This document shows positions 45,427-57,939 of a stretch of DNA of 64,000 nt, one piece after another; positions within the stretch are counted from its first letter, which is position 1, and every line of letters starts with the position of its first letter. Source of the stretch: Pycnopodia helianthoides (taxonomy: Eukaryota > Echinodermata > Asteroidea > Forcipulatida > Asteriidae); contig CM063248.1 of the NCBI GenBank assembly GCA_032158295.1, forward strand, positions 21,477,273-21,541,272. The letters run 5' to 3'. Position numbers and translations under genes: made by a program. The notes beneath the pieces were generated by a model. It searched no databases. It was not told where the DNA came from and saw only the letters and a list, made by a program, of their open reading frames with translations.

Positions 45427-45620
45427 TGGGTTCAATTTCATAGAGCTGCTTAAGCTGACAATTTTGCTTACAAGTTTTGTGCTTAGCAAACATTGGCAGG
45501 AAACCAGTCAGAATTGTTGCATAAGAAATTGTATATTGGCTGGTAACTTTATTCTTGTAAGCATAATTTTGTTGTTCTTAGATATCTTCTGTGCTTAAGC
45601 AGCTCTATGAAATTGGGCCC
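45427..45620. mobile_element. MITE with long near-perfect TIRs
   Basis: Left ttcaatttcatagagctgct + taagc and right gcttaagcagctctatgaaa + ttgggcc are inverted over about 28 bp. 194 bp long, with internal 'gcttagca'/'gcttacaa' words. Confidence 0.75.
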
Positions 45621-47690
45621 CTGGCCAAACGATTACCCAAAGCCTGTAAAGATACATTGAAATAGTTTCTTTCAGGATTTAAAGTACAAAACAATGGGTT
45701 TGCCTTTTACACCATTTTGTTGGAAAAGATTCGTCGGGACTGTAATTTTTTTTGTGCGCTTAACAGATGAGCTCAGAAATGCCAGTTGGGGGGGGGGTGT
45801 TAAGGGCAGGAAAAGCTGGTACAGGAGAGGTGGTGTGGTATATTGGGACCATGGGTCGCAGTTATAGTGACAGAAGTGAAGGGCAATGACTGGGAAATCT
45901 GGGGGTGATGAAAGTCCCCAACACTGTCACAAAAAATACTTTTTGAAAATAATTTTTGAAAAATTAGAAGTTTGTACTCTGTGCCGATTGCGTTCTGACA
46001 TTCTCTCTACGTACCTCAGGTCAACAACCCTGCTCAAATTTAAACGCGCACATTCCACTAAAAAAGGGTGTTGAAGTAAAAAATCATTAAAATTGATACC
46101 TGGTTGTCCCCCCCCCCTCTCTCGTAAGTGCTAAAATTCACTGTAATCCGCGCTCCAAACAACATTTACTGATATTTTTAAAGTTACTGGTAATAACTGT
46201 CATTTGTCGAAAATTAATATTGAGCTTCTATTAATTCCACCCCGTCCATGAACTTACCGAGCCTAAAATAAGGATCTTACTACCATATATGGTCATGGCT
46301 TTGTTATGCAGATGAGCTGGACTGCTTGGTTGTGACCGGTCTATTCCGGTTCTCAAGACGAGAGAGAAACGTTTGAGACACGTTTAATACAAAATGGATG
46401 ACGATAGGATAGGTTTCGTTTCGATTTTCTGACCAACTTTTCCTCTTTTTGCTGTAAAAGGGAACCGAAAACAACAGGAAAACCTCACGGGTGAGTAGTA
46501 AAAATATCTCTGTTGTCGAACATTTTCTTCAGATGTGTAATTGTTCAAGTAAACCAAAGTAAAACAATATTTTCTTGCGGCGCTAAGTTTGAAACCTCAC
46601 GTGAAAATTTTGTTGAAGAAGCTTTACACTCGGTCACACTTACAGGCAATGACACAGCGGCGTAGCCAGGACCTTTTCGGTGTGGTGTGGGGCATTGCTT
46701 TCTAGTAGGAGGGGGGTGGTGGGCAGGACAGGGGAAGGGGTTTGTCAGTGGTGGGTGTCATGCTTTTATTTTGGGAGGGGGACACTGCAGGGGCGCCACC
46801 ATCCTCTTGTTCTTGGCATTTTGTGGCCGCGGTGAGTGATCCCGATCGCGATCGTTCATTACATTACTCATTAGATTATACAAACACTTGTTTTACCGTA
46901 CATGTACCATTGTCGATTGTTAACATAAATAATGAGAGATTTGTACAATAAGTTCGTTTATTTTGAGTAATATCACATCATCATACTGTCAGTGTCAGAT
47001 ATTATAGTCTATGTCATCATACTGTCAGATGTGCATTTTATTGGACCACCACTTTTTTATATGACCTCCCCCCCCCCCAAAAAAAAAAAAAAAAACATAA
47101 TCTCATCTGGGTGCAGAAACAAATGAATGAAAAAGTTGTGGTGGAATTCAGCATCTTTTCCTATTTTCTCTGAAATGCTTTCAAAAAATAGAAAAATCTT
47201 TTCACACTTTTGTCTAAAAAATTAAATTGAAACTTCCGTAGTTTTTTTTCGTTGTTGTGTAACATGTTTAAGGGAAGTTTCCTTCTAATCTTAGCTAGAG
47301 AGTCCATAAAAAGGGAGTTTAAAAACAAGTTGAAAAAGTGAAAAACAGTGAATTCTTTTTGTATCCAAATTTTTATTTTGTTCCCTATTTTAAAGTAATT
47401 AGTTTGAATTACTTTAACTTGACACCCAATGACGTCATGATGAAAAAATGTGTTTTTCTTACTAATAAATTATTTTATAAGGTACAAGATGATATGTAAC
47501 TTATCCCAATCCAATGCCTTTAAAAAAATCTACCTTAACTTACCTAGGATTTACATATGTTTGTCGTGCATAAATCCAACGGGGGTATGTATACTTACTA
47601 TTGGTTCTCCTTTGGTTAGGAAAAAGTGCGGCGCATTCTCAGACACACTGCCGTGATTGCGCAATCCATGTTTTATCCATGGGGTTAGAT
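45621..47690. other. Intergenic; possible unassigned first exon
   Basis: Contains G and C runs (45788, 46107, 47065), a repeat-like segment starting near 46655 (agcggcgtagccaggacc), and a donor-like gtgagt at 46491 after purine-rich sequence. No coding exon supported. Confidence 0.35.
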
Positions 47691-49475
47691 TTACCAATCT
47701 AATCGTTAACGCTAGAGGGCGTTCCATAAAAAAATTGATTGGGCATGCTCGTTTCGTTTTGCAGGGTGATTGGGCAAAGTCAAAATGATGCAGTGTAGAC
47801 AAAATGTTTTTGATCACATGGGCGGTTGTGTAGGCAGGTTTTTTCCTTGAAATTTTGCCTTTGAAAGAGACTCTTACACAGGTCACCAACTGTTTCAGAA
47901 ACGGTTACACGTATACAAAAAATAATCGCAAATATTGACGTCACAAATTCGCAACGAATAATTCGCAGCAGTTGAGCTGTGCTCAACTCTTGCGAAGAAT
48001 TCGCAGCGAAAACAGAGTTGTGACTTAATTATTCGCTTTGCATTTGCAGGAAGAATGGACCGGGCTTTACACGAGTCACCAACTGTTTCAGAAATGGTTA
48101 CACGTCTACAAAAAATAACCGTGAATGCACAGGCTTACGTAAGCCTGTGACGGTTACACGGTTAATTAACAGAGCATCCGATTAAACCTTTACATTTTTA
48201 CAGTTCAAATAAACGTTGAAAAATTCGCTCAAAAAGTGTCGTGTAATAATGATTAAATAACTGTGATTACGATTTTAACATCACATATAATTCCCAATTT
48301 ACAGACTTGTAGTCTTTGTTATTTCAATACAACTGTGTATGCAGCAATATTTGTAAGAAACATTGAACGCTAGGGGGCGCTCCACAACAATTTGATTGCG
48401 CATGCTCGTTTATTTTGCAGGGTCATTGCGCAAAGTCAAAATACTGCGATGAAGAATGTAGACACAATGTTTTTGATCATAATATGCCCGGTTGTGTAAA
48501 CAGGCTTTTTTACTTGAAATTTTGTTCATGAAACTGCTGTTAAACCCAGTTCATATTTCCTGCGAATGTAAATGCGAAGCGAATATTGCCTTCACAAATT
48601 CGCAAAAAATAATTCGCAGCGGTTGAGCTGTGCTCAATTATTGCAAATAATTCGCAGCGAAAACAGAGCAATTGTGACTTTAATATTCGTTTGCATTCGC
48701 ATTCACAGGAAGTATCGACCGGGCTTTACACGCGTCACCAACTGTTTCAGAAACGGTTACACGTTTACAAAAAATAACCGTGAATGCACAGGCTTACGTA
48801 AGCTGCGAATGCAAATGCGAAGCGAATATTGCCTTCACAAATTCGCAAAAAATAATTCGCAGCGGTAGAGCTGTGCTCAATTCTTGCAAATAATTAGCAG
48901 CGAAAACAGAGCAATTGTGACTTCAATATTCGCTTTGCATTCGCATTCACAGGAAGTATGGACCGGGCTTTACACGGGTCACCAACTGTTTCAGAAACAG
49001 TAACACGTTTACAAAAAATAACCGTGAATGCACAGGCTTATGTAAGCCTGTGGCGGTTACACGGTTAATTAACAGATCATCTGATTAAAGGTATTGTACA
49101 CTTTTGGTAACAGCTCAAAATCAAAGTCCACATTTTGTGTGATTAAACATATGCATAAACAAACAAACCTGTGAAAGTTTGAGCTCAATTGGTCATCGAG
49201 GTCACGAGAAAATAGTGAAAAGAGATCTTATGTTTTTTCTGTTTTTTCAAATTATCGCGCGCGATAATTACTATTGTTTTACTCGTTTCTCAGAAACGAT
49301 AGCATTTTAGGCCGAAATATTTTTAAGGAACCCTTTCTACTATTACTTACTTTAAATCATGTGGGTTATGTGTGAATCTGTGAACATTGTGTTTTTTGAT
49401 CTTACCAATAGTGTACAGGGCCTTTAAACCTTTACATTTTTACAGTTCAAATAAACGTTGAAAAATTTACTCAAA
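47691..49475. repeat. Segmental duplication block with nested MITEs
   Basis: 47694-48240 and 48358-49475 are diverged copies (gctagrgggcgytcca..., gattgcgcatgctcgtttat, caccaactgtttcagaaacg, taaaccttt...acagttcaaataaacgttga). Inside are units with inverted ends gcgaatgcaaatgcgaagcg / cgctttgcattcgcattcac (48555-48715 and 48800-48955; a diverged one at 47930-48055). The second copy is also split by a TTAA MITE at 49085-49427. Confidence 0.7.
49085..49427 (-). mobile_element. TTAA-flanked MITE, copy 2 (empty site visible)
   Basis: Same family as 16515-16879, inverted, with the central aattatcgcgcgcgataatt. The uninterrupted duplicate at 48165-48215 reads ccgattaaacctttac. Here the flanks read ctgattaa|agg...cct|ttaaacctttac. 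So the insertion duplicated TTAA exactly. Confidence 0.92.
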
Positions 49476-51187
49476 AAGTGTAGGTGACAATGACCATAAT
49501 AACTTTGGCTCTTGACCCCAAATCCAAAACCGATCATATAGCCATGAAAAGGATAATTTTTCTTTTCTACGCCTTTCATCAATCAGCTCTCTTTATTGCC
49601 CTATTGCTATCCCCATCAAGTTTTTTGTTTGCTACACGGCGATTTCCGAAGTGCGTTTGCATAAGAAGACTCAAACATGTTTTCCGGCGAACAGATCCCC
49701 AGCGCAAACGAGTCTGCCATCCACCCGCACAGTCGTCCCAAAAACACAGGCGGTCTGTTTTCTACGTTTATGCTGAAATCTGAATAGAGAACTGAGCGGT
49801 GAAGAGCAAGCACTATTCTTCTAATTTGACGCCGTACCCATTCCGTGAAAATTTTCCTGGGAATTCAGATTTTTTCTACTAACAATGTTTGAATAAGTTT
49901 TGATACTTTTAAACTGACTGTCAATAAAGTCTGTCTGTCTTTAAGAAAGATTTCTGCAATATAAGACATGTAATTTGACCTTAATCGAATAATTATGTTT
50001 CTGGAAGTCGGAATTGTTTTCACTTTATTCAATGTGTTTTGTACACGGGTGAAAACGCAAAACAAATGATGTCATGATGACGTCGTTCGGCATTTTAGGC
50101 CAAAAACTAAATCTACAGTATCCCACAAGTGTACCCTGAAAAAAGTTTGACGATCAGCGGTAGACTTTTTGAGTTATGGTTCGAACAAGGTTTGCTAATT
50201 AAATATTCATCTTGCTGAAACGTGGTTAATTAAATAAGAATTTTAACCATTATTAGGTTAAATGTTAAGTTTAGGAACTAAGCTTCAATAGGATATAAGA
50301 TCTAAGTTTTTCTTGTTCACTAAGTTTTTTTAAAAGAATTAAATAAAATGGTGTACAAATGCTATGGGGATTTAGGCGGAAACAAAGAATAATAATAATA
50401 ATAATAAAAATAATAAAAATCTCGATGAAAACAATACCTGATCCGACAGTAGGTCGAACAGCTAATAATAATAAAAAATAATAAAAATCTCTACGAAAAC
50501 AATACCTGTTCCGACAGTAGGTCGGACAGCTAATAAACTGAACATGTAGTGATTGAAAATAAAAAGGGAAAGACCAAAACAAAAAATGATAATACAAATA
50601 AAAAATATTTTGTTTCTGGTTGGAAAAAATTAAGAAAATATTTGAAAGAATTTGAGACTATCTCAGCAGTATCTGGGATGTTGACACTCGATTTGGGTCC
50701 AACCATGGAGAAAGGAATGGTCCAACTACAAGCTAAAGTTCAACACAACAGACAACAAAATAGTCAATAATCTGAAAATATATTTCTTAAACCATTATGG
50801 AGTACAAAATTAACAAATCTTTAAACAAACTGCAAGGTTTTGGAAGTAAAGCCATGAAAGTTTCCGTTTACCTTTTGATTTTGCGGCTCTTGATTCATTC
50901 ATATCATTGCTTTTACAAACTTTCAGGCAATCAACCCACATTTTGTACCCGAAGGAGCGGAAATAAAGAGATTTAGTTGATCTTTAATGCTGCTGAAATA
51001 CTCTTTTTCTTGTCTCTTTCATAATTCTAGGCCATTTTTTTCGGTCGACCCCTCAAAATGTAGCGCATTAACCCCCTCCACTACCATGTATTTTCACAAT
51101 GGTACAACCTTCGCAGCCCGTACTCCTGCCGAGTCAAAGGCGAGTGACACTGACACGGTCTGTGCATGGCAAAAACTGTGCACCCAT
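49476..51187. other. No supported gene
   Basis: A direct repeat of about 80 bp with (taa)n (acgaaaacaatacctgatcc...gacagtaggtcgaacagcta) occurs at 50390-50465 and 50466-50533. Other readings here lack support. Confidence 0.4.
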
Positions 51188-51190
51188 AGA

Positions 51191-51877
51191 CACTATGAAA
51201 ATCTTTGTCTTGAAAATGGAGTGAAATCCTTTTTCTCCTTGAAATTGTAAATTCTCCCTTTTCACCTTGTTTTCATGGAGTTCTTTTCTAACTAGCCAGA
51301 GCCTAAGTGTTTCACGTTGTTTTCACTTTGCTGTACTGCTGAAAACATCCCACGGCTATTTTGGGTGTCTGTATAAAGTGTGGTTTAATTCAAGGAGTAT
51401 TCACCAAGTTTTCAAGGTGTCCTTGGTATGAATACAACTGGATAGATTACTGTTTAATGAGGGGAAGTCAACCTGATAGATGGTTTATTGGTCAGCCATT
51501 TGGGTTCACCTTGTTTCAGGTCATCAGTACACTGGTCAGCACAGTGTGCATAGACTAATGTTTACATTTTGGAGTAGAGCAAGATAGCATGGCTAATCAC
51601 CCCCATGAGACCATGGAGTGGGGGAAGTGGGAAATGACATTCCAGAGAATTATCTACCAAATAAAGAGTTCTAGGCTGGGATGCAGAGCATTCCCTGAAA
51701 TCAGGGTGAAATTTATTCAGGACAGTAAATGGTCTGGAGACTCTTTTTTCAAGGTGATTTAAGGGAACTGCAATTCCCTTAAAGCATGGTGAAAGAGAAA
51801 AAACTCCTCGAATTTCATCCAAATTCTGCACTTCACTGAGATTTCACGGTGGTTTCACAGCAAAGATTTTCATAGTG
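51191..51877. mobile_element. Non-autonomous CACTA-type element with 3-bp duplication
   Basis: Starts cactatgaaaatctttg and ends caaagattttcatagtg, a perfect 17-bp inverted pair starting CACTA. It is flanked on both sides by AGA (51188-51190 and 51878-51880). Subterminal 'gtgaaatc' words are also inverted. 687 bp, no transposase reading; typical of a deletion derivative of an EnSpm/CACTA element. Confidence 0.85.
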
Positions 51878-51880
51878 AGA

Positions 51881-53171
51881 AACCCCCAAATTTGGTAACA
51901 TTTCTCACTCTTTCTCTCACTGTAACTTTGTTAAATCTGCTCGTATTGAATTGAAACTTTTGCAAATTTGAGCCTAGATATTTAGTAAATATATCAAGAT
52001 AACAAATTATATGTCGGGGATCAGACTTTTTGTATAATTATTTTTGTATAATATTGAGTGCTTTTCAACGCGAGTTGTCCGAATAAATTCATGACGTTTC
52101 TGAAATGCCTAACAATATCAAATGTGTATACCATGTGCAACTAGCCCAGGTTGGACTCTGTTGCATACATTGCAACGGAGTAAGGTTCTCTACCATGGCA
52201 AAACATTTTATAACAAACTATTTTTATATTTTTAACTGATGGAGGAAACTGAAGCTTCGTTCGCATATTCCTCATGTCCGGAACTTCCGGCCTGCTGGGT
52301 TCAGAATTTTATCCTTGTGTGATGTTATTTTAGAAAAGAAAATGAAAATTTACATCTCTCTTGTAACTTCCTGTCTAACTCGCTACTCTTCGCTTCTGCG
52401 TTACCTGCAGCAACAAGGAATAATTTGTTAGGGGATAACTTGTAATGTAATACACAGGCCTGATACTTCAAGAAGGCAACGGAGGCGATTCCCTCGAAGC
52501 CCCCGGTCATTGCCTTGGTGCGCTTGAAATGCTTCCATAGAAATTTACAATTTCCTCATAAGGTGCCCTTTACCAAGGAGAGAATGCCTTGGTGCCCTTT
52601 CCCTTTCTAGAACGAAGCATACAGGCCTAAATACATTGCTTGGCGGTCCTTGTAAATTGTAAAGAAGACTAAACTTGCATCACTATTCAGTGACTTTTAT
52701 GAACACGCTCATGCCTGGCCTGCATGCATCCAACATTAAAGGCGTTTACATTAACCATAGTGCGGGGCACTGTGTGTTAGTAATAGTAGGCCCTAACGAA
52801 TGACTACAAATAAGGCCCCTACTTCAGCATAACAAATTTTCCTACTGGTTTCAGTTTCTGCTCAGTAGATTAGATAGAAACACGTGCAAAATGTGTGCAT
52901 TGCGTATGTAAGCTACAAACTCAGCGGGCAAATGTGTATCTCATTCTCACACAGTGGTTGATGCTACAAAGTTTTCAGAAGTTTTGAACAAGTATAAAGC
53001 TCCGATTTGCAACATTTTATTCATTTTATTGATTATAAGCCCTTCATAAAGTTTATAAGTTTGTTGATTACAGAGTTGATTCCTACATATAATTGCAGTT
53101 TTAAAACAAAAAAGGACATAGTCACGTGAGTACTGGGGGAAAAAAAACCTGGATATTCTCGGATAGTTGGC
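51881..53171. other. No supported gene
   Basis: The segment 52325-52620 (ccttggtgcgcttgaaatgc...gccttggtgccc) looks like a dispersed repeat, and its minus strand is open for 61 codons. No similarity recognised. Confidence 0.35.
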
Positions 53172-53530
53172 ATGCGGACACCCAAGAACAAAATTTTACT
53201 ATCCGCCCAGGCTTATTCATCTCCAAACTTGATGTACGGGTTGGTCTTGGGTCTGCCAATCCGATACGGAGACCGTGCTTTCGCCAAAGCTGCTCCTGCC
53301 ATATGGAATAAGCTCCCTGTCTCACTTCGCAACACATTACTCAACAACTTCAAGAGGGAACTAAAAACACACTTGTTCACTTAGACTTTCATTGGGTTTT
53401 ATTTAAGTTTATTTATGTTTATTCTTTATTTTCTATTGTATAATGATTTCTTTTTGTGTAGGCGCCTTGATCGGTTTTCTGGAAAAGTGCGCATTATAAA
53501 TACATATTATTATTATTGTTATTATTATGA
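53172..53530 (+). pseudogene. LINE 3' end: reverse-transcriptase ORF C-terminus and (ATT)n tail
   Basis: Reads IRYGDRAFAKAAPAIWNKLP then VSLRNTLLNNFKRELKTHLF and T, stop at 53382-53384. GDRAF..AAP.(L/I)WN.LP......F...LKTHLF is the standard end of CR1/L2/Rex-like LINE ORFs. The tail gcgccttgatcgg...gcgcattataaatacatatt ends in (att)n, matching the SINE tail at 630-686. 5'-truncated, as usual for LINE insertions. Confidence 0.85.
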
Positions 53531-54281
53531 AACCTATTGTTTTTAGACCCCCTACTTCAAGTGTCAAGGTCATTATGGCTAAAACAAAAGAGATGCTGTT
53601 CAAGCGATGACTCTAGAAGGACTTGGCATATCAACTCCAAACTTGATTAGTGGATTGATCTTGGGATCCCCCATTAAGCCTATTGTTTTTAGACCCCCTA
53701 TGTCAAATGTCACGGTTATTATGGCTTAAACAAAAGAAATGTTAGCCAAGCGATAACTCAAGAATGAGATAAATCTCAGCGGAGCTTTGTGTTTGTCAAC
53801 ACACCATTCTTGTTTATAACTACTATTCATCAGTAAATATGATTGCCTCAATCAAGGGCGTTGATTGCTACTAGAAAGTAGGGGGACGGGCGAGCAAGTC
53901 ATGAACAATCTTTCGTTTTTCTTTTATTTTAATTGATATTTTGTTTTTAGAATAAAAAATAATAACACCTGAACTTACCTTAAATTTTTTTCGTGCTCTA
54001 CTTTGAAACATAAAGGTAAAATGCTTTGTCCGAAAATGTATCAGACATTGGATATTTCTTTAGGTTGCACTTGCTCATATCATTGTTTGAATGACCTCAA
54101 GTCAAGTCATACATGCAAGCGAACTACATGTAGTGGTCATGTGTTTACTATAGTCAGATTCAATTACCAGAAGTAAACTATATAATGCCTTTTTATGTTT
54201 GTAATTGTTTTCTCACTCGCTGTGTGGCAAATTACAGAACACTGTCTCAACTACATGTATTGGTGATTCCAATGATGACCT
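53531..54281. other. No gene; short repeated segment
   Basis: cctattgtttttagaccccc...tatggct occurs at 53523-53580 and 53679-53725, a direct repeat with 156-bp spacing. Nothing else. Confidence 0.45.
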
Positions 54282-54508
54282 GGGCCCAATTTTAGGGCTT
54301 TGGTTACCGCCGAATTCTGTGCTTCAGATCTCAAATCTCCGCTTACTGTGCAAGCACCGAATTTCTGCGTTATCTGTGCAAGCGAAGAATGCCTAGTAAC
54401 GTGAAGTACGCACGTGCAGAAGCAAAAACTCCGCGCTAACCCGTGAAATACGCTTGACGTAAGTGCCGATTCTTTGCTTACAGTAAGCAGAGCCATGAAA
54501 TTGGGCCC
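54282..54508. mobile_element. MITE with GGGCCCAATTT termini
   Basis: gggcccaattttagggcttt at the left and agccatgaaattgggcccc at the right are inverted. GC-richer interior with repeated gcgaag/cacgtgc words; no ORF. Related by its ends to 45427-45620. Confidence 0.7.
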
Positions 54509-54689
54509 CGCTCATCCCCATGTAATTGTTTGGCTCGATCAACACAGGTGATCACAAGGGTTATCTGCTCTCACCCACCAAATCAAGTGCCACCCGGTGA
54601 CAATGAAACACCATGTTTATTTCAAAACTGAGCTACATGTAGTTTCTCCATATCCCAAAAGACTCAATGTAACACCAATAATGTGCTGT

Positions 54690-55430
54690 CAAAGTTGGGT
54701 GACCCCAATGGTGATTTCTTTCCCCATACACCTGTAGACTCACCATACTACATATTGTGTCATTAAAACCTCATGGTGATTTCAATGGTGATTTCTTCCT
54801 CCATAAACTCACCATGCCAGACACCATTGTGTCAATAAAACCCCATGGTCATTTCAATGGTGATTTCTTCCTCCATAAACTCACCATGCCACAGGCACCA
54901 TTGTGTCAAAAAAACATTGTGATTTCAATGGTGATCTCTTTCTCCATAGACTCACCATCCCACACACCATTGTGTCAATAAAACCCCATAGCAGGGCTCG
55001 CCCTTAACACTAGCCCGGCGTACATTGTCTAGTAAAAAATGGTATGGGCTAGTAAACACCACTTCTCAACTTGCCCTGTGGGCTACTAAAAAATGTACAA
55101 CCTACTTGTTTAAAATGCTCATTTCTTCCCTTTTCAGATGTGAATAATTAATGTATAAAATGTGTTAATCGTTATTGAGTGTGTGAATATAACTTCATTT
55201 GATCACTAAACTGGTTCTGATCGTTAACATTTTACATATCAGAACATTACATTTATGGCAATTCCTGTTTAAAATCTGGGCTACTAAAACTTCCTGGGGG
55301 CAAGTAAAATGCACAGTTTACTAGCCCGGTGGGCTACTTTACAAAAAGCTTAAGCGCAAGGCCTGCATAGTGATCCTAATGGGGATTTTTTCCCCCCTTA
55401 GACTCACCATGTCACACAAGAAGTGTAATT
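54690..55430 (+). repeat. About 70-bp tandem repeat, split by an insertion
   Basis: Units carry caccattgtgtcaataaaac, catggtgatttcaatggtga and ttcttcctccataaactcac. Four to five copies lie between 54690 and 54990, and one more (gtgatcctaatggggatttt...actcaccatgtcacac) lies after the inserted element at 54991-55366. Confidence 0.8.
54991..55366 (+). mobile_element. MITE inserted inside the 70-bp tandem repeat
   Basis: Ends gcagggctcgcccttaacac and taagcgcaaggcctgc are inverted, flanked by ATA on both sides (54988-54990, 55367-55369). 'gggctagtaaa/gggctactaaa' words repeat inside. The interrupted repeat provides the empty-site sequence cccatggtgat. Confidence 0.75.
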
Positions 55431-55584
55431 AACAAAAGTTGACTGCATTACATGTATTTCCTCGAAAACTTATTTTTATTAACAATATCAAACTAAACAT
55501 AACTAACTTGAGACTTACATTTTTTAAGAATCTTTTTTTATTACCACCGACATGGATAACATATAACCCGTAAAAGATAAGGTG

Positions 55585-55947
55585 TTAAAGGCCCTGTACA
55601 CTATTGGTAAGATCGAAAAACACAAATGTTCACAGATTTACACATAACTTACACGATTTAAAATAAGTAATGGTAGAAAGGGTTCCTTAAAATATTTCTG
55701 CCTAAAATGCTATCGTTTCTGAGAAATGAATAAAACAATAGTTTTTATCGCGCGCGATAATAAACTCGATGTTTGAAAAACAGAAAACACATAAGGTCTC
55801 TTTTCACTATTTTCTCGTGAACTCGATGACCAATTGAGCTCAAATTTTCACACGTTTGTTATTTCACGTATATGGTCAATCACACAAAACATGAACACTG
55901 TTTGCGACTGTTTTGTCAGCTCTACCAAACCTGTATAATACCTTTAA
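55585..55947 (+). mobile_element. TTAA-flanked MITE, copy 3
   Basis: Almost identical to the copy at 16515-16879, with TTAA at both ends and the central ttatcgcgcgcgataa (about 55747-55762). Its near-identity to copy 1 implies recent activity. Confidence 0.9.
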
Positions 55948-56811
55948 GGCCTCAATGACGTATTAATTGTTGATTGTCATTTTATGTTACATGTAGGCCA
56001 CCTATACAGTTCAGTGCATCTAGAAAAATGTTGCCAATCGTCATGGAGGCCACTGAGACTCTGCGTGTCATTGACTGTTCAACAGGAACCTAGTTACCTG
56101 GGACTCATCTGGTTCAGGTAAGCTAAACCTTTTGATTTCTTCTCAACATACTATCATAACATTGTTGATTGTACAAGTTCTTAAAAGAGCTTAAAAGAGC
56201 TTGTACAAACAACACACATTTTTACTTGGCAAAAATTGCATATTTTCAGGGAATTATACAATGTTTGTCATGCAGTTTACATTTGCTAGAAGTGACATCA
56301 CATTTTAGATAACATTGAGAGAAGATACATGTATACATTCCTTTGTCATTACTGTAACGGAAATCAATGGAGCGAATAGCCTATCCTCTGTTGGACAACA
56401 GAGGGCGCATTACAAGTAGCTGCCGCATCGGGCGGTGATTAGCGGAACGCACGCTGATTGGAGGGTTGTGTCTGTGTGGATACAGGCGCAAGGTGCGTTG
56501 ATTGGGCGATGGCCAGTGCAAGGGGTCTATATCCAGTAAAAACTACAAGTAACTTTAAATAGGCCTATCTTTACTTTAGTTAGCCATTCCGACATGTAGC
56601 TATTGTTTTTGTCAAGATTTGTATTTGTTTTTATTCCCTATTAAATTCTTATTCTTTATTTCTGTCAAAATCCTATAGCATTTGTACACACATTTTGTTA
56701 GCTCCAAAAGTCATACTTAGCTTAATACGAAAGAGGCAAATCCCATATCATATCAAAACTTAAGTCCTGAAGTTATTGTAAAATATAATTGGCTTAACAT
56801 TAGTTAACTTT
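55948..56811. other. Intergenic; candidate exon too weak to call
   Basis: A segment 56010-56117 is bordered by 'tacag' and 'ttcag|gtaagc' and is open in one phase, but has no pyrimidine tract and no similarity. Nothing else seen. Confidence 0.3.
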
Positions 56812-57306
56812 AAGGCCAAACCAAAAAAGGGTTCTGTTTCCGATTACATGTCATTTAAAAGTAGGGTTGGTAGGTCGGAAAGTTTTTTTATTTCACGTTT
56901 TTTAAATTCCGATACGAATGAATATACGTCCACGATCGTGTTGAGAGCAATCAATGGATTTGCACAATGAATTAGGCAAAATTGCGTGCAAACTGCAGTT
57001 TGCGCTCTGCAGATTTGACTTGTGGGTATTTTTCGTTGGACATCGCAGGCTCAAATCACGGAGATATTTGTAAATTCTTCTTGATATGTTCTGATTTTTA
57101 TTTCAAATGTTGCCTAAAACATGGTTAATTGGTAAAAGTCGGTCATTTTCTTCCAGGTTAAATAGGTTTTTGTTTTTGCTTTTTTGTTTTTTCCCCGTTT
57201 TCCCCCCATTTTTTTTAAAGGCAGAATGAAAAGTATAGGGTCGCGGCATAAAACTAGGGCCGGTCGGAGAACCAGAAACGGAACCCCCTTTTTTTTGCCT
57301 AAGGCT
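56812..57306 (+). mobile_element. Repeat with inverted ends; partner at 61930-62510
   Basis: Left aaaccaaaaaagggttctgt + ttccgatt and right gaaacggaacccccttttttt are inverted. The body (tccacgatcgtgttgagagc, aaactgcagtttgcgctctg, tcaaatcacggagatatttg) reappears inverted at 61930-62510. Confidence 0.65.
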
Positions 57307-57939
57307 AGTTATAAAGACATGAACATTTAATTAGCCAATCTTGAAATCATCATATCTCAAAAAGTATACTTCAGATCGTCAAACTTTTGTCACAAATTCA
57401 CTTGTTGGATACTGCAGATGTGTTTGTCAGCCTAAAACATTGTGTGACGTCACCATGACATAATTTATTATGCAATTTGTATGTGTGTACAAAGCCCATG
57501 GCTCTAAAAAAAAGTGTAAACATTTGGTTGGTCAAAAGACACATCTTTTCAAAATAAGTTACCTATAATACACAAATAATTTTAAAAACAAATGCTTTAC
57601 TAAGAGTTATTCCAGGCCGTTAAAACTATCCAAAGTACAATGTATTTACATGACAATTTTCGATTAATTTGTCATTCTGACCCCATGGCTAAAACTCTGT
57701 GTTGTGCAATCACTGCAATGTGTAGGAGATTGCACCACACTGGATTCCAAAACGGTAGTGGACCAATATAGTTAGTGTATAGCCCATTAGATTTGTGCAT
57801 TAGCAACAGATGTAATTCCTACGTTTAAGGTTTTCGTTAAAAGGCATCAGATGGGATTAAGTTACATACCATCTTGTACTTTCAAAACTTTGTTAGTATG
57901 AAAAACACTTTTTTTTTCATTGTGACGCCCCTACGGTAA
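57307..57939. other. No recognised feature
   Basis: AT-rich, no support for a gene. Confidence 0.4.

Noticed and set aside
48572..48868. 98-codon reading with internal repeat
   Set aside because: It spans the duplicated MITE units; the repeated peptide reflects the repeat, not a gene.
50271..50597. 108-codon minus-strand reading rich in F, I and Y
   Set aside because: Due to (taa)n and a direct repeat; not coding.
56010..56117. Possible 108-bp exon (ttcag|gtaagc donor)
   Set aside because: Poor acceptor, no similarity, and no neighbouring exon to pair with.
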